Below, piece after piece: positions 22,528 through 35,080 of a stretch of DNA of 64,000 nt. The notes beneath the pieces are model-generated. The model saw nothing but the letters and a program-made list of their open reading frames with translations, searched no databases and was not told the DNA's origin. The stretch's first letter is position 1, and each line of letters opens with the position of its first letter. Source of the stretch: Armillaria gallica (Eukaryota; Basidiomycota; Agaricomycetes; Agaricales; Physalacriaceae); the NCBI GenBank assembly GCA_037576215.1, contig JBANDB010000011.1, forward strand, positions 434,001 through 498,000, written 5' to 3'. The position numbers were made by a program, and so were the translations under genes.

Positions 22528-22535
22528 CGTGCATG
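22528..22535. repeat. Right 8-bp target duplication of element A
   Basis: CGTGCATG, partner of TGTGCGTG at 5499-5506. See the left copy for the argument. Confidence 0.75.
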
Positions 22536-22676
22536 AAAAAATCGAGTCCGAAGTGATCGAGTTGTTGTATTGCCCAACCGATGAAATGGTCGCTGATATT
22601 TTTACAAAAGCATTGCCCAGGCCCAAGCACGAGAAGTTCGTTCGTGAACTAGGCCTATTGCCATCTTGAGGGGGAG
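22528..22676 (+). pseudogene. Ty1/copia polyprotein, C-terminal remnant
   Basis: Reads EKIESEVIELLYCPTDEMVA, then DIFTKALPRPKHEKFVREL and a TGA stop, the standard end of copia RNase H. It continues the frame that stops at 5506, 17 kb to the left. It is followed by the purine-rich tract GAGGGGGAG directly before the LTR. Confidence 0.9.
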
Positions 22677-22976
22677 TGTCGAAGATGAGCCATCCGCATA
22701 TGGCAATCCGGCAATCGGACTAAAGTTGAAGCCACGCGAGATCCTTCGTGTCTCTTCTCCTCGAGTCGTTCATATGTCTGATCACTCAGCAATGAGTCAG
22801 ACATGGACAATAGTAGATAGTAGTATATTCTAGAATTACATACCTTGTAGTATATATACTGGGCAGCTCAGCCCACTAATATTCATTATTAACTTTCTCA
22901 TTCCCTCTCTCTCACACGGTCGAGTCTCACAGTTTACCACTGCGTTCATTACCACTATTACACTCTATTTCACAAC
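22677..22976 (+). repeat. 3' LTR of the copia element
   Basis: Begins TGTCGAAGATGAGCC right after the polypurine tract (22667-22676) and probably ends at CACAACA, 22976. It contains a TATA-like sequence (TATATATACT, near 22851) and a CT-rich stretch. The 5' LTR lies outside the window, so the exact end is inferred from the usual TG...CA form. Confidence 0.7.
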
Positions 22977-23117
22977 AGTGAGATGCGTTGATCCAGAAAA
23001 CCAGCGATGTTCACAGCAGCATGGGTTCTTCGCGGTCTGCGATGTTGCCTTGTTTGTCAACAACAGCGCAGAAAACATTGGCTGTTCCCTTGATAGGGAC
23101 CGTTGCCAGTGCGACGC

Positions 23118-23164
<47 letters not shown>

Positions 23165-25214
23165 GCAGCTATGTCATACTAGTACTACCATCCTAAGCAT
23201 CATTACCTACTCAGCAAACAAGTCTCCCATCTTGACTAAGGGGTTCCTAATTCCAGGACTTTCTCCCATTCTACATCCATTTGGGGCTCCCCATTTTCTG
23301 TTCTTTCCACCATTAAATAATATGGGACCTATATTCTGTTTCACTGCAAAACTTATGCCCGATTTTTATGATAACGCAAAAAAGGGTTTACTAGGATCCA
23401 CCTGTGGCTTTCTTTTGTACTCGCGACGTTCAGGATCTGATGGCAGTAAATAAGATCTTCTACAGCTTGCTAGGTACTAGCAAGGGTTTGTCTCTGTCGG
23501 TGGATTTGCATGTGAAGTCCTGAGCCATCTATCCATGCTGTTCATGTAGCATATTGGAACAGGACATATCTGCTGTAAATATAAATTACCCGTCGTTGTT
23601 CTGAGACTGATTTAAAAATTATATCCAACTTGGACAACCGCGCATTAGAACCTCATAAAAGCAATAAAGAGATCTATCCTTTCTCAGTTCTTTTTGATGG
23701 TCTACGATTTCTGCCAGTGTTCATCTTTCTGTGCTGGCGTTTTGACAAAGTACTGAAGGTAGGCATATTTTCACCGATTGCCGAGACGTCCCTATGAAAA
23801 GTCTCTCAGCCGATACTGTCATATCTGCACCCTCTCCCCCACGTCCATCAAACCTCTACCCTTCCCCGAAAGTCCAGCAGCGCTGTGAACTTGTCAACTA
23901 CTTATCCCGTCTGATGCGTGAACACATGCAGAGGTCCTCAACAGGCTAGCGGTACATCGTGTTTTTCCTTCTCTGTCAACTTACTGATCTTTTGATAGAA
24001 AGATGCCTATGATGACATCAATTATGCCTGCTCAGATTTAAATAGCGACAAGTATGGGGATACAGCCTGGCTAGATAAAGGCTAGTTCAGTCACAATCAC
24101 TATAGTAAATGATGAGTAAGTTATCCTGTCCTTCCCTGTGAGATACCCCATCTGAGTATTAGATCTTCCATAATGTTGATTTGTGAGCGGAAGCCGATGC
24201 TACTATTAAAAGCGCAGTACCTGACAATTCACCAGAACGAGGATACAAGAAGGGCAGGATGGTGAGAGGCTGCCGAGGTTTCTGAGAATCCTGGCAATGA
24301 TAATCCAGGAGTAATGAGGCGGAGAGCCTCGCAGGGCATGCCTACCATCGGGCTCATAGCTTCCGGTCTTTGCTTGAAGGTTCGAATGTTTCGTTCATGA
24401 ACCAAAGGGGGGATATGTAAATGATCAACACGGTGAATGCTTGATCTGACAAAGAATTCCTGCCATCATGGATATATCGACTTTTAAGCTTTGACAGGAG
24501 CAATGGAAGGAGTCAGAGCATTTGCACAACTAAACAGGAAATCTGGAGAGGGGGTCACCGGGAGTACAGACAAGAAGGCGAGACATATCGATGTTGTAGG
24601 GAGAAGGAGGATCCTTGAGATTCAGCAGAACGAAGTAAGGTAAGCCATTATTCTCTTGCGAGTAGTGACTTTCTGGAACCGACACCGAGTAGAGATCAAA
24701 GCCATGTATCAAGCTAGGAGCATTATCTTCGTCTTTCCGGTGCCATATTGGCAGGGACCTCGCTAAAATGAGCATAAGGAACACTTGACTCCCCCATGTC
24801 CACAGTAAGATCCCGCTCCATTTGGTGATCCTTACAAGACGTAGGACCTGAAGCTGGACACATTTTTTCTCAGAAGATACTCGGATACAGTGCCCAAAAA
24901 GGGAGACTAGAGCATGGACTGTAGGCGGGTTTACATGAATCCTCAAGGCCTCATCAACACCCGCTCACACTGCGCTATCTGTTGTATCAAGTTGATTGGA
25001 CTCCCGAAGACGTATATTATGACAATTAAGCCTTACATTCAACGTATGCATCTCCTTGGGGATATATTCCGGTGCCTGTCTTTTAGCAGTGGGGCTGATA
25101 ACAATGCAGTGGTTCGGGTGTGGTAACTTGTTTGCCTTGCTTGCCTGTTACCACCTATCATCAACTCAGTACCAGCATACACTTGTTAGGTGTTTTATTG
25201 AAGTCGTACGATCT
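22977..25214. other. Gene-poor stretch with (CTA)n microsatellite
   Basis: A perfect (CTA)14 tract lies at 23118-23160. Open frames over it (poly-Tyr, poly-Thr or poly-Leu) are repeat artefacts. An open minus frame at 24530-24946 (138 codons) resembles no family I know and is not called. Nothing else is recognised. Confidence 0.4.
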
Positions 25215-28200
25215 ATGCACGTACGAAGAGTCATTCTTATTCCATCTTTCCCTCTGCCTGGTTGGGCTACTTCAGATGTGTCCAGAGAATCTAATGAGGA
25301 AGACCACTCAGTAAGCACAAAAAAATATTCTCAGAAGAACAAGGAATAACACATTGTAGACATACGACCTGTCTCTTCCTGAGGTCACTCTCTCCGCCAA
25401 CGACAAGACTGGCCAAGAAGGATCAACCATTCCAGTGCTAAGGCAACGGTCTTTCATTGGTAGAGTCTTACCATTCGCTGTCGCCGACGTTCCCTGCGCG
25501 GTGCTAGGTGCTCAAGGAGTGTTGGAGAAGCTCAACGTCCTAGATTCCACTCTGGGTAGTCCCAGATATGAGGCATGGGAATACTTTGTTGCTAATGAAT
25601 CCGACCTCGGGACCACCTACGCTCATCTGCGCTACCAGCCACATAACATGGACATTGACGAGCATATCACAGAAGCGCGCAAAGATGATGAGAAGATGCG
25701 GCGAGATTTGCTGGAGAAGAGAGAGATCGGCGAGCATGCACCCCCTCGGCGCGTCTGGGATCTGCGTGCTAATCGGGTGGTGCCATGGTGGGTTGCCGGC
25801 AAATGCACGTGGGTGATATCACATGCATGGGTGTCCAATGACGATCTCAAGTATGAGATGACATCCATAAATGGATACGAATGGCCTTTGCCGATGCCGA
25901 AGAATGCCAACCTTGACCTCATTAGGATTGAGATGCTGAATCTCGGCGCGGAGTATATCTGGTTGGATGTGCTGTGTTTGAGGCAAAAGGGTCAAGGAAA
26001 CGATCCTCGTGGTAACACGAGCCAGGTGGATTGGGACCGTAGGGAGATTCTGTGCAAGGAGGAGTGGAAAGTCGACTTGCCAATCATTGGATGGGTGTAT
26101 CACAATGCCCGTCAGGTGGCGGTCTACTTAAGCAGTCTGGGTCTGCTGCTGAGTTTTAGAACGAAACGGGACTTTGAGGACAAGCGGTGTTGGTTTAAAC
26201 GAGCATGGACACTACAGGAGACTCGTCATGATGTAGTCATCGCTGGGAGGACCCGTGGCGATGACAAGATTGACGGAAGGTTCATAGGATCGCAGGGGCT
26301 GTTTAAATTGCTTATAGCACTGCACAACTTGGAGCGTATACAACAACAGATGACGTGGACAGCGCAAATACTTCACTTCCTGGCAGAAATGCAGAGATGG
26401 GAATCCTCCAATCCTGTGGATAAAGTCGCTGGACTGGTATTCCTGCTCCAGTTGAAGCACATCCCAATATACAATGCAGACCAGTGTGAAGAGGACACCT
26501 GGACAGAACTTTTGAATGTTGCGGTGATGAGCCTCCAGGCTCTGTACGCTCATAAATTCGCGGATCTATAATGATCTAGTGATATTCTTCCCTTTCCGAA
26601 CTTCCATATCAAAGCACAGCCATGATTGTCAGGCACTTTGATCCTGAATCCTATTACACAACTCTAATGACAAGTTAGTGAACTATAATAATTCGCTACA
26701 GTCAGCAGCAGTTAAAGCCTTACCAAGGCTGTTTACTTTGCGCAGTTCATGGCTTAGTAAATGCACAGAAAGTTCGCGTTGCAGCAGCATTGCGCAGTAA
26801 CTGAAGCTACATGCACAGTTATGCACAGCCATGCACAGTTGCGTAGTTCTTAAAGTTGCACAGCTGCTGACAGATCTCAACTCAGCATTAGTAAGGAAAG
26901 GACAAAAATACTCTATTGCACAGTAAATAGTTCGCTTGTGTTGCGAATTAACAGGGCAAGGGCAAATGTAGCTTACATACAAGTAATTCTCAAAGTAGTA
27001 TAAAAGTAGCTAACTAAAAGTATGAAGAAGAAGGAGATGAACCCCTAGGGAGTTACTTGCCCACAAGTACACTACCTTACACACCTCCTAGATCCGATAC
27101 ACACACCCGAAGTTATTGCTTCTCTATTGTTCATTAGAGAAATAACACTTAGCGAACTTTCCCTTTGCTAATACAGTTACCTATAACTTCGCGTGCTTAC
27201 CTCTTCTCCAAAAACTTCGCTAGGAAACCTTTATTGGTTACCCTTGCGAAGCATCCTCGACGTTTTAAGTTCGCTTGCATACCTGTGCGCTTTAAAGAGC
27301 AATCCGAAGCTAGGATTGAAGCCCTTTAGCCACTAACAACCCAGTACCACCGTTTCCGAACTTAGGAAACAACACCACTTAACTCTTATAGAGTTAGACA
27401 CCTTGGGGCCTAGCTACCTTTCTCATAGAGAGAAAGTTCGCTACCCTTGCCCTTTCAACTTGACTCAAGATTAGTACTGACTTGCTTGATATTAGGATCA
27501 TTTAGAGCTATATCTTGCTTGCGTGTACTTTATCTTGGACAAAACCTCGCTCACATCTAGAGCACCAGCTTCATTAACTCACATAGAGTTTCCCAACCGA
27601 ATCCGCAGCTAGGATTTCGACACCACATAGTTCGTGCCGCATCTAGGTCGCCCCCGCTCAGCATACACCCACGTTTACGCACCTTTTCCCTTCCAGGAAA
27701 GTTCACGTACATACCTTGAGTCTCTGAACAGCCTTTAGAGAATCATAACAAAGCGTAGCAACACGCTGCTACACCACCAGGAAGCTACAGTCATCGCACG
27801 GAGGTGCAAGACTAGACTCACTAGAACCTGCCTTCAGATTCTGTGTTTGACTACACTTGCCGTTACAGGTCTTGTGTTTTCTGCCCGCAGGAGTCTATAG
27901 GTTCATCAGCGGACGGTGAACTTCGCGCGACCTTCTTCTTCTTGTATCCTAAACCGAACGGAATGAAATCCTGGCGACCATCATGGCAGCAGCTAATGAC
28001 AGTGACATTTCCCAACTTCCCAAAGGCTGTCTCTGGCTCTATTGATGTTTCACATGTGCATTGGACAAAGGAAGATGGCGACTGGTATGATGGACCCCGT
28101 ATGGAGGCATGTCATGTGTGGGGATTAGCTGACAAATTACATTATGCGAAATGTGGAACGCTCAATGTCGAAAATTCTTCCGGGGAAGAGTATGCCTTTC

Positions 28201-28415
28201 AAATCTTCGCTGACCCTGGATGCACGATGCCTGATGGGCAGTATACACTATTAGGTGTCGTCGCAAATGGCTCCGCAATCTCCTGGGTCATTGGAGAGAT
28301 AGAGGAGCCTGAGGGGAAATTTAGGAAAGTGTCGGAGGTCTGGATGAACGATAATGAAGCAGAGAGGCTTCAGAGCCTTAACATCTATGAGGTCACTAAA
28401 ACTTTTCTTCTTTGA
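25215..28415 (+). pseudogene. HET-domain protein gene split by an LTR insertion
   Basis: Starts at ATG 25215 (MHVRRVILIPSFPLPGWAT). A 49-bp intron lies at 25311-25359 (GTAAGC...TTGTAG). The main exon, 25360-26524, carries the HET signature: PPRRVWDLRANRVVPWWVAG, then WVISHAWVSND, INGYEWPLPMPKNANLDLIR, AEYIWLDVLCLRQKG and WFKRAWTLQE. At 26524 the frame enters an inserted element and resumes at 27909 with ELRATFFFLYPKP, RPSWQQLM and the C-terminal domain, ending KTFLL at 28415. Removing the insertion plus one GCGG copy restores a continuous frame across the junction. HET proteins mediate non-self recognition and programmed cell death in fungi. As it stands, the transcript would give a protein truncated after about 400 residues with a foreign tail (MSLQALYAHKFADL). 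Confidence 0.85.
26525..27908. mobile_element. Solo-LTR-like element 1 inserted in the HET gene
   Basis: 1384 bp bounded by TGATGAGCCTCC and AGGTTCATCA (inverted TGATGARCCT ends) and flanked by GCGG at 26521-26524 and 27909-27912. It contains a TATA-like GTAGTATAAAAGTAG near 26995 and no ORF. The element at 49380-51371 has the same first 26 bp apart from small changes, a TATA-like GTAGTATAAAAACTAG, a shared CGCACGGAGGTGCA near its 3' part and the same terminal inverted form. TG...CA ends, a short duplication and an internal TATA box fit a solo LTR of about 1.4-2 kb. A MITE is the alternative. Confidence 0.75.
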
Positions 28416-29060
28416 TGTACTTAATGGCGCTTGATGCAACTCTAATACCCAGATCATAGCACTGGTCATTCTGTATGATCACCAAATGATGGGATCATTT
28501 CGACTTCCTTTTCTATCTCTCCTCCCATATTTATTCTTCCCTACCTTTCCTACTGTCGTTACAAATTTTCTGGTTATGCTCCATAGCTTTCCCTTTTTCT
28601 TTCGGTCAGTTACTAAGATGTATTTAATATAAATGAGTCGCAACTCTTGGCCCGCGGAAATATGTTTCCAAGATCGTGATTCCTTCAATAAAGCCCCGGC
28701 CCCTAAGTGAGCGACGAAATTAAATAAAACTTTCTGAGTGGAATATGGTATTCCAAGTATATAGACAAATATGATCACATGCTTCCTGGATTCCTGTCTC
28801 GTCAATTGGCCTTGACGGAACGTGATCTTCGTGTCTCGTCCTAGTGCTTGACTGGTAACATCAAGGAGAAGACTGTTCGTTTTTGGGGAAGATTTTTATT
28901 CAGGCTGTGCAGCAACATGTGGAATGGATGTGAGGTGTAACAACGTATGTATCTCGTTTCGCTCATGTCTTGATTCCGCTCCGCAAGTACATTCATGTAG
29001 CTACGGAATGAGTTTCTATACAGTGTCATGCCCGCAGCGTGCCTAAGGGTGTATTTTTGC
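28416..29060. other. HET 3' flank, no gene seen
   Basis: AT-rich sequence downstream of the HET stop. Open frames at 28479-28805 and 28841-29062 (minus) have no recognisable features. Nothing is supported here. Confidence 0.35.
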
Positions 29061-30740
29061 AAAATATCATACCTTACACTTTAGCAATGCAGAGGCATTG
29101 CGTGCGGGCTGACAGTGCAAGTAGCACGCGAAGAAGCAAGGTCACCGAGGTAGAGAGCTCTATAACAGAAAAAGGAAGCAACGGAATTAAAACATAAGGA
29201 CTTCGTCGTTGCACTGTACCTTACGGGCATGCACAGCAACAAGGCCGAAGGGCGAGCTAGATTGTCAACCCAACCGTTTGCAATAGAGGACTCAGCTGGA
29301 GTGGGATGCGCTTGTACGCGGGCCGCGGCTAATTTAGATAACGATGCGTCTGTAATCTATGACGCGTGGTCCCTGGAGATCCAGAAAAACGATATCATGC
29401 GCGGGGTAATCAAGAGAACCCCGGGCATGGCCTAGAAACAGGCTTTGGCCAATGGAAGTAGCGAGCGGACTCGAAATCCGAAGCATTCCTTGGTTACTGA
29501 GTCTAGAATATGAAGCTGTCACCTTCGGAGCAGAACCGAAAGCCGAATATGAGGGGTGATCGGTGATCGAGGATTAAGCAGCCATTGAGTACAAGTCAGT
29601 GAGCTACTCTGCTGCTAGGGCGAACGACATCGACATCGCTTAGCCCTTTGAGGATACTAAAAGGAGGCCCAAGCGGCACTCTGCCAAGAGCGTTGTGCCC
29701 GTTCGGACGAAGAAGTATTGGCCGACAAAGGAAGTAAATTACTAAAAGACCGTTTGTAATAATCAATTCCCCGTAGTATAAGTAGGTAGAATTTCATGTA
29801 GTAAAACAAGATACCTACCCCCCATGTACAGTAATAAAGTTTCAGTTTGGATCTGGACTTGTTGCGACGCGTAAGAGTTAGTAGCTTTGAGCATCGGCTA
29901 GAACACAAGTTTAGCGAGCTCACAGAGAAATAGAACAAGAGAAACATTTTGGATAAAAACTTCGGTTTACTTGAGATAAGAAGGAGATTCGGGGCAGTGA
30001 CGCTGCGCCCATCCTGAGAGTTTGCTGAGATAAATCTGAGAGAAAGCTCTGTTCCTTTTCTGGTTCAGTGTAAAAAGAGAATTTGTGTTGTGTCGGCCTC
30101 CGTGTAGGTCTAGAAGTAGTTGCAAGGGAATCAGCCAGCTTGAGCTGTTCTAGCAGTTGCACAAAGTGTGACAGGTGTGCGCAGTTGGACCTCGTGGCAC
30201 CGTTGTTAGGGTGAGCGCACTGTGTGTGAAGACTTGTGGGGATGGTTCTGAAAGTAATTAAGACTTGAGTGGGAGTGCCGAGGGCCTCCATCGTGACAAG
30301 TTTGGGAGTCAGGTTTAGCCACTAAGAGAAAGGCGGCGTCGTGTGTGGATTAGATCTAGCGGTGAGTTGTACTTAGCGAGCTCACTGACTGAACTTGGTC
30401 AACTTGCGGATCTATGCATCCGTGTGTTCCGACTATTGAAATATATTTTGCCTTGAGGGTTGCGTGGTTCACCGTGCTCTCTTGTAAAAAGCTCTGAAGA
30501 GCTAGAGAATTTGAGACTAGCTTGAAAATACTACGTTGTTGCATGTATCGTGCTAGTGAGCTCACTGAGAAAAATTGGGATACTTTCGGCGCGCAAGTGG
30601 AATTAAAATCCTTGCTCCCCTCCGCACTTAAGGAGATTGTGTGTGTGTGTGTTTAGTGGGGTTGAGTTGAGTTTGGTGTGTGTTCATGCTAGGCCACGCT
30701 CAGTTTCACGGGTGCCCATCACCAGCCTCGTCAACAGATG
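29061..30740. repeat. LTR-like noncoding region (borders uncertain)
   Basis: No gene is supported. A phrase (A/T)AGCGAGCTCACTGA recurs at 29913, 30376 and 30553. A TATA-like CGTAGTATAAGTAGG lies near 29773. The general composition and phrases such as GTAATCTATGACGCG resemble the LTR-like insertion at 41882-43747 (GTGATCTATAACGCG). This suggests another long LTR or non-autonomous retroelement, but no target duplication was found. Confidence 0.35.
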
Positions 30741-33700
30741 GAATCACCTGTCTATGGACGAAGCTGAGCAGGCATCAAGCAAAATGCAAAACTGATTAAT
30801 TTAGAATGACAAGGTAATTTATCGACAATGACATCGGGGGAGCAAGTAGATAGAGAATGGGGACATGTCAGAAGAGTTCCTTCCGTTGAGATTTTACCAT
30901 TAAACACTGGTGAGAGGCTCGTTACCCATGCTACTGTATTATCCTAGATCAAACACATGAATACCGTGGAGGATACAGAAAGGAAACAGAACTTACTGAG
31001 ATCGCTAAATTCGCACTTTGAGCAAATCCTGGGCTACAAAAGGCCGGTGAGGATGAATTTATCCTCAATAACAAACTAACGGTAATGCGACCCGGCCTAG
31101 GATAGGTAGTTAACAGACTCGACGAAGCAGACCATAAGAATAGAATCCAGTATACGAGATACAGGCAAGCATGTCTCGTTTCGTCCCCAAACCATCGTGA
31201 ACCTTGATGACAGACAGCTGACTATGTTATTCTTGAATATAATGAGGTGAGTCTCCAATACACCAATACATCGCTGTAACTACAGATCCATCAGAGATGA
31301 ACAGGCAATGATTACACACGGATATAGCTTTCACTCAACGAAAGGTATCTGTCAGCATGAAGGGGCTGGCAAAATGATATACTTTTGTCCTTGCGTCGAG
31401 TTTTTCAATTGAAAGGGACATATTTCCACTAATAAAGTGTCATGAAGATGACCAACGGTGCTGAGGATGTCGCCTTCTCCACAGAACAGCTGATATCTTG
31501 ATTATTTGAACGACCGTCTTATGCCATACATTGAAAATCAAGTTACTGAGCAAACAAAATAGCATGAAACTCATGGTCACTATTTGCGACAATCCTACCT
31601 CGACAAAGGCTTGCATCGGAAGCTTAAAATTTCCAGAAACATGACCGCAGAAAGTCATCTCCGTCACAGATGGATCAGTTAGCAGAACACCGCGAAAGTT
31701 AAGAGGTATTGGTTTGAGAGCAGGCTAGTAGCATGACAATCGTGTTACGTGGTCGAGGTCGACTTCAAACGGAAGAGCTGCATTTGGGTCAGCAACATCG
31801 ACAACATTATTTATAAGTACGTACCACTGTACATCAAACATTATTCTCAATCACGAATCCAAAGTATGGCGTCATCGCTCAGACTTCGTCTCCTGCGAGA
31901 AAAATGGTGGCCAAGGTGGTCGCTACCTCACTTCTTGTCCTCGCTTGATTTTGCAGCGCCATGAATTACACGTTGCAATTCCCATGGGACGACCCTCGAA
32001 GTTGGTAGAGACGAGCCGGTGGGTATAGCAAGACCACCCTCTCCGGGATTCGATCAAAAGCTAGATAGGCACAAAGGCTGCATATCGCAAAGGCTGTAGA
32101 GATGCTTGTTATGATATCGAATCAAGTGTTCGTCAACCCCTTGCCAAATGGCTCGTCATCGTCTGTATGCAATGAGGCATCTTCACCTTGCAAAGTACTC
32201 TCGGACCTGGGCAGTTGCTGGAACAAAACATCAAGCTATGGTCCTTGCATGTGGAAATGAAAACATACTCGATAGCTTCATTGACTTGGGTCTCGAAGTG
32301 CGCACATCTCTCCAAGGCAGGGAGCTCAAGACGTAGCAGAAAGAAATCAATGTGTCTGATGTAGGGAGATATTAAGCAACAATGTCGTCCAAAAATGGAG
32401 GCACTCACCGACGCGTACTTGGACAGCAGAGACTGAAGGCTACTCAGCGAATGAGTAGATGCAGATTAGAATAATGATAACTACATTGCTAAGGCGGTTG
32501 TCTTGATCACTTACATCCGACGTGTGAAAGGGTAGAAACACGATAAATTCGATCTATGGCTACATGAAAGATATCAAAGGGTGTATCATATGTCCGGACA
32601 AAGAAGGCAATTCTCCAGGCACAATGTCCGGAAAATTCGGATGACGCAGCTTGCCCGGAGTACGTGTCGTTCCCACCAGCAAAGAGTCCTTGCACCTTGT
32701 ACAGTCAGCAAAATATGCTTCATGTTCCATTTTTATGCCTGCCGATGTCTACAGACTTTATTCAGTAGACGGTAGTGAACGGGAGTATCATAATGCAGAC
32801 CTAGACGCCACGTACATGTACCGATCTTCTAATAGTTCTCGAAGCCCATAGTGATGTAATTCCCAAAGTCGATTTGAAACACGTGGTGATGCCCTTCAGT
32901 ATCTGGATTTCTCACAGCTGGGTCTAGTCGACCTGAGTCAATGACCAGCTTAGAACATAGACGGTAGCGATAGTGATGGATGTCGCATACTCAGGGAGAA
33001 GATTAAACGAAGATACCACGGAAGCGGTATTTGAAGCTTACTGTCATTAGACGCATTCCTTGTGTTCGACATGCCGGGATGGACCGGTAGGCATATCCAT
33101 GTACTGTAGCATCTGAGTCATGTCAGTGATTGCTGAATGAGAATCGTGAGATGAAGACACTGCCGGGTCGTTATCCTGACGACACTTTTGAATTGCCATT
33201 TGACAACCCTCAACGAGGAGTCGATGGCGATCATTAGGGAGAGTGCCTCAGAACCGGAAGATAGGGAGCCGCAAATGGTAGAATATACAGTCCAACCTAT
33301 ATAATTTTAAGATCATGAAATAAGATAGAAGTCAAGTGCGCACCATAGCTATCGGTACTCTCTGAAACCTAAGCCATTCTAATTTCCCCAAACTGAATAA
33401 CGTCGAGCCGTGTAGCTTTCTACGCTTCGGTGCCTATGCGAGAAGGATGCCCATGGGTAAGAACGGTGCCCGAGAACAGACGAAGCATACGCACACAGGC
33501 CGATCTAACTTAACCACAGTGGGTAGACAATGGAGACGACAGTTAGATGATGCAACAGTTGGGAACTAGATACAGCTCAACAATGACGAAGTAAACATAG
33601 AAAATGCACACACCAGGTACGATGACTAGATCATTAGGGCAGGCAAATTCAAGCTGAAGAACTGAGTAATGGCTGAAGTGTTGCTTTCTGTATGGGCTGG

Positions 33701-34990
33701 TGCTGTTGCTACGTTCCATGGTTTCTTGGCTGCATATAAGAGTAAGAAAAGAAAGTCAAAAACGAGCCAAGGCGTGCATACAATCCGTTCACGTCGGACA
33801 AAGGGGTGTCTGAGAATAAAAAAGGGAGTCTCAAAGGTTACAATGTCGCTGCTGTGTCCTCTTGAAGCGAATTGAGGTCGTCGTCGGTGTTGGTAGTGGT
33901 AGTTGATCATCAAGAACCACGACACGAATATCAAATGACTATCCATTTTTGGATTTCGGACTCTCAGGCCGTTCTCCCCGTGCCAGTCCCCTCTTGGTCA
34001 GCGACATAATCCAAAGTACTACCACTCCTACTGATCAGGGTTTGGCTGTTCGCAGGACGAGGAAGGACAGACAAGATCACAGAAGAGTCTGCATTTTGGG
34101 TTACAGTAAGGAACCGACGACTTATCGGACTGGCAGCCGAGCCTTTTTCATGAACTATGATGGCACATCCTACAGACTGTGAGTCTATACGCTTGCTAGC
34201 TGATCACAGATTTAACCTTTTTAGTTCTTTCGATACCTCTTGGTAAATTACACCCAACTCTCCCCACGAGAGTCGCCGATCTCCACCCCACCATTGATCT
34301 TCCTACACCAGACTCTTTGCTCCTCGCAAGCACTCAACGTGTGGACCTCACCCTCTCTTCCAACTGCACTCGACCTCATTCACCGTCTTCCGACGTCGCA
34401 CCTACATTTTTTGGGTTGGCCCATCCCAGTCCGAACCTTTGTTCATCCAAATAAACCAGATATTCCGTGTGTCTTCAGTGAGATTTTCGGTGCATGCAGC
34501 AATGCCGAGATCGATAGAAATCCAGCGAGTCACCTTGAATCTAGGTGTTTTCTTGCTAATACGCTTTTTCCACACTTAAGACGTCTCCCATTGATGGTCC
34601 AAGCTCACGTAAACCTAGGAAGCAGCAAGAAGTCCTTGCCACGCTTTCTGAGCTATATTTTCACTTTACCAGGTGTCACGATACAGCGAAAGCTTTACAT
34701 GCATTTCTTACAAGGGGAACAGATCCTAGAATATGATGGATGCTGCACGGTTGCTGCTTCTATGAATTCCATATACAGTGTGTTTCTAACAGTGACCCAT
34801 CTGTTACTCTCATGCTGGAGGATCAACAGTCCCTTGTGAATTACCTGACCTATCTAAAGAATTGATCTCCTGCATATCAGAGAGCAGAATGCTGATATCC
34901 TGTAGGAAATACTTTAGAAGACGCTGATATGATGCTTGATACTAGTAGGCTAGTGCACATACCGTTACTGCACTGTGTTCTTTGGAGCCG
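30741..34990. other. Region with exon-like minus-strand pieces, gene(s) unidentified
   Basis: Short open stretches with plausible GT-AG borders occur on the minus strand: TEMTFCGHVSGNFKLPMQAFVE near 31640-31590, GHCAWRIAFFVRTYDTPFD near 32620, VIDSGRLDPAVRNPDTEG near 32930, and a C-terminal-looking piece ending MPTGPSRHVEHKECV near 33045. Together they suggest one or two intron-rich genes, possibly decayed. No family could be recognised and no confident model can be given. The plus-strand frame 34240-34839 has no usable start or known features. Confidence 0.3.
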
Positions 34991-35080
34991 TTAGGTGCAA
35001 ACTGGAGAACAGTGGGACCCGAATGCCCAATATGCTCTGTGTTTGACTTGTTCGATGAATGTCGAGGTCGGTAATTGAAC

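Noticed and set aside
22978..23453. Open frames with poly-Tyr, poly-Thr or poly-Leu
   Set aside because: They are three readings of a (CTA)14 microsatellite with no other coding support.
29920..30291. 123-codon minus-strand open frame
   Set aside because: It sits in an LTR-like region with repeated AGCGAGCTCACTGA words, and the composition does not look like a protein.
34240..34839. 199-codon plus-strand open frame
   Set aside because: No ATG start, no recognisable domain and Pro/Ser/Leu-rich composition typical of antisense or noncoding frames; not called.
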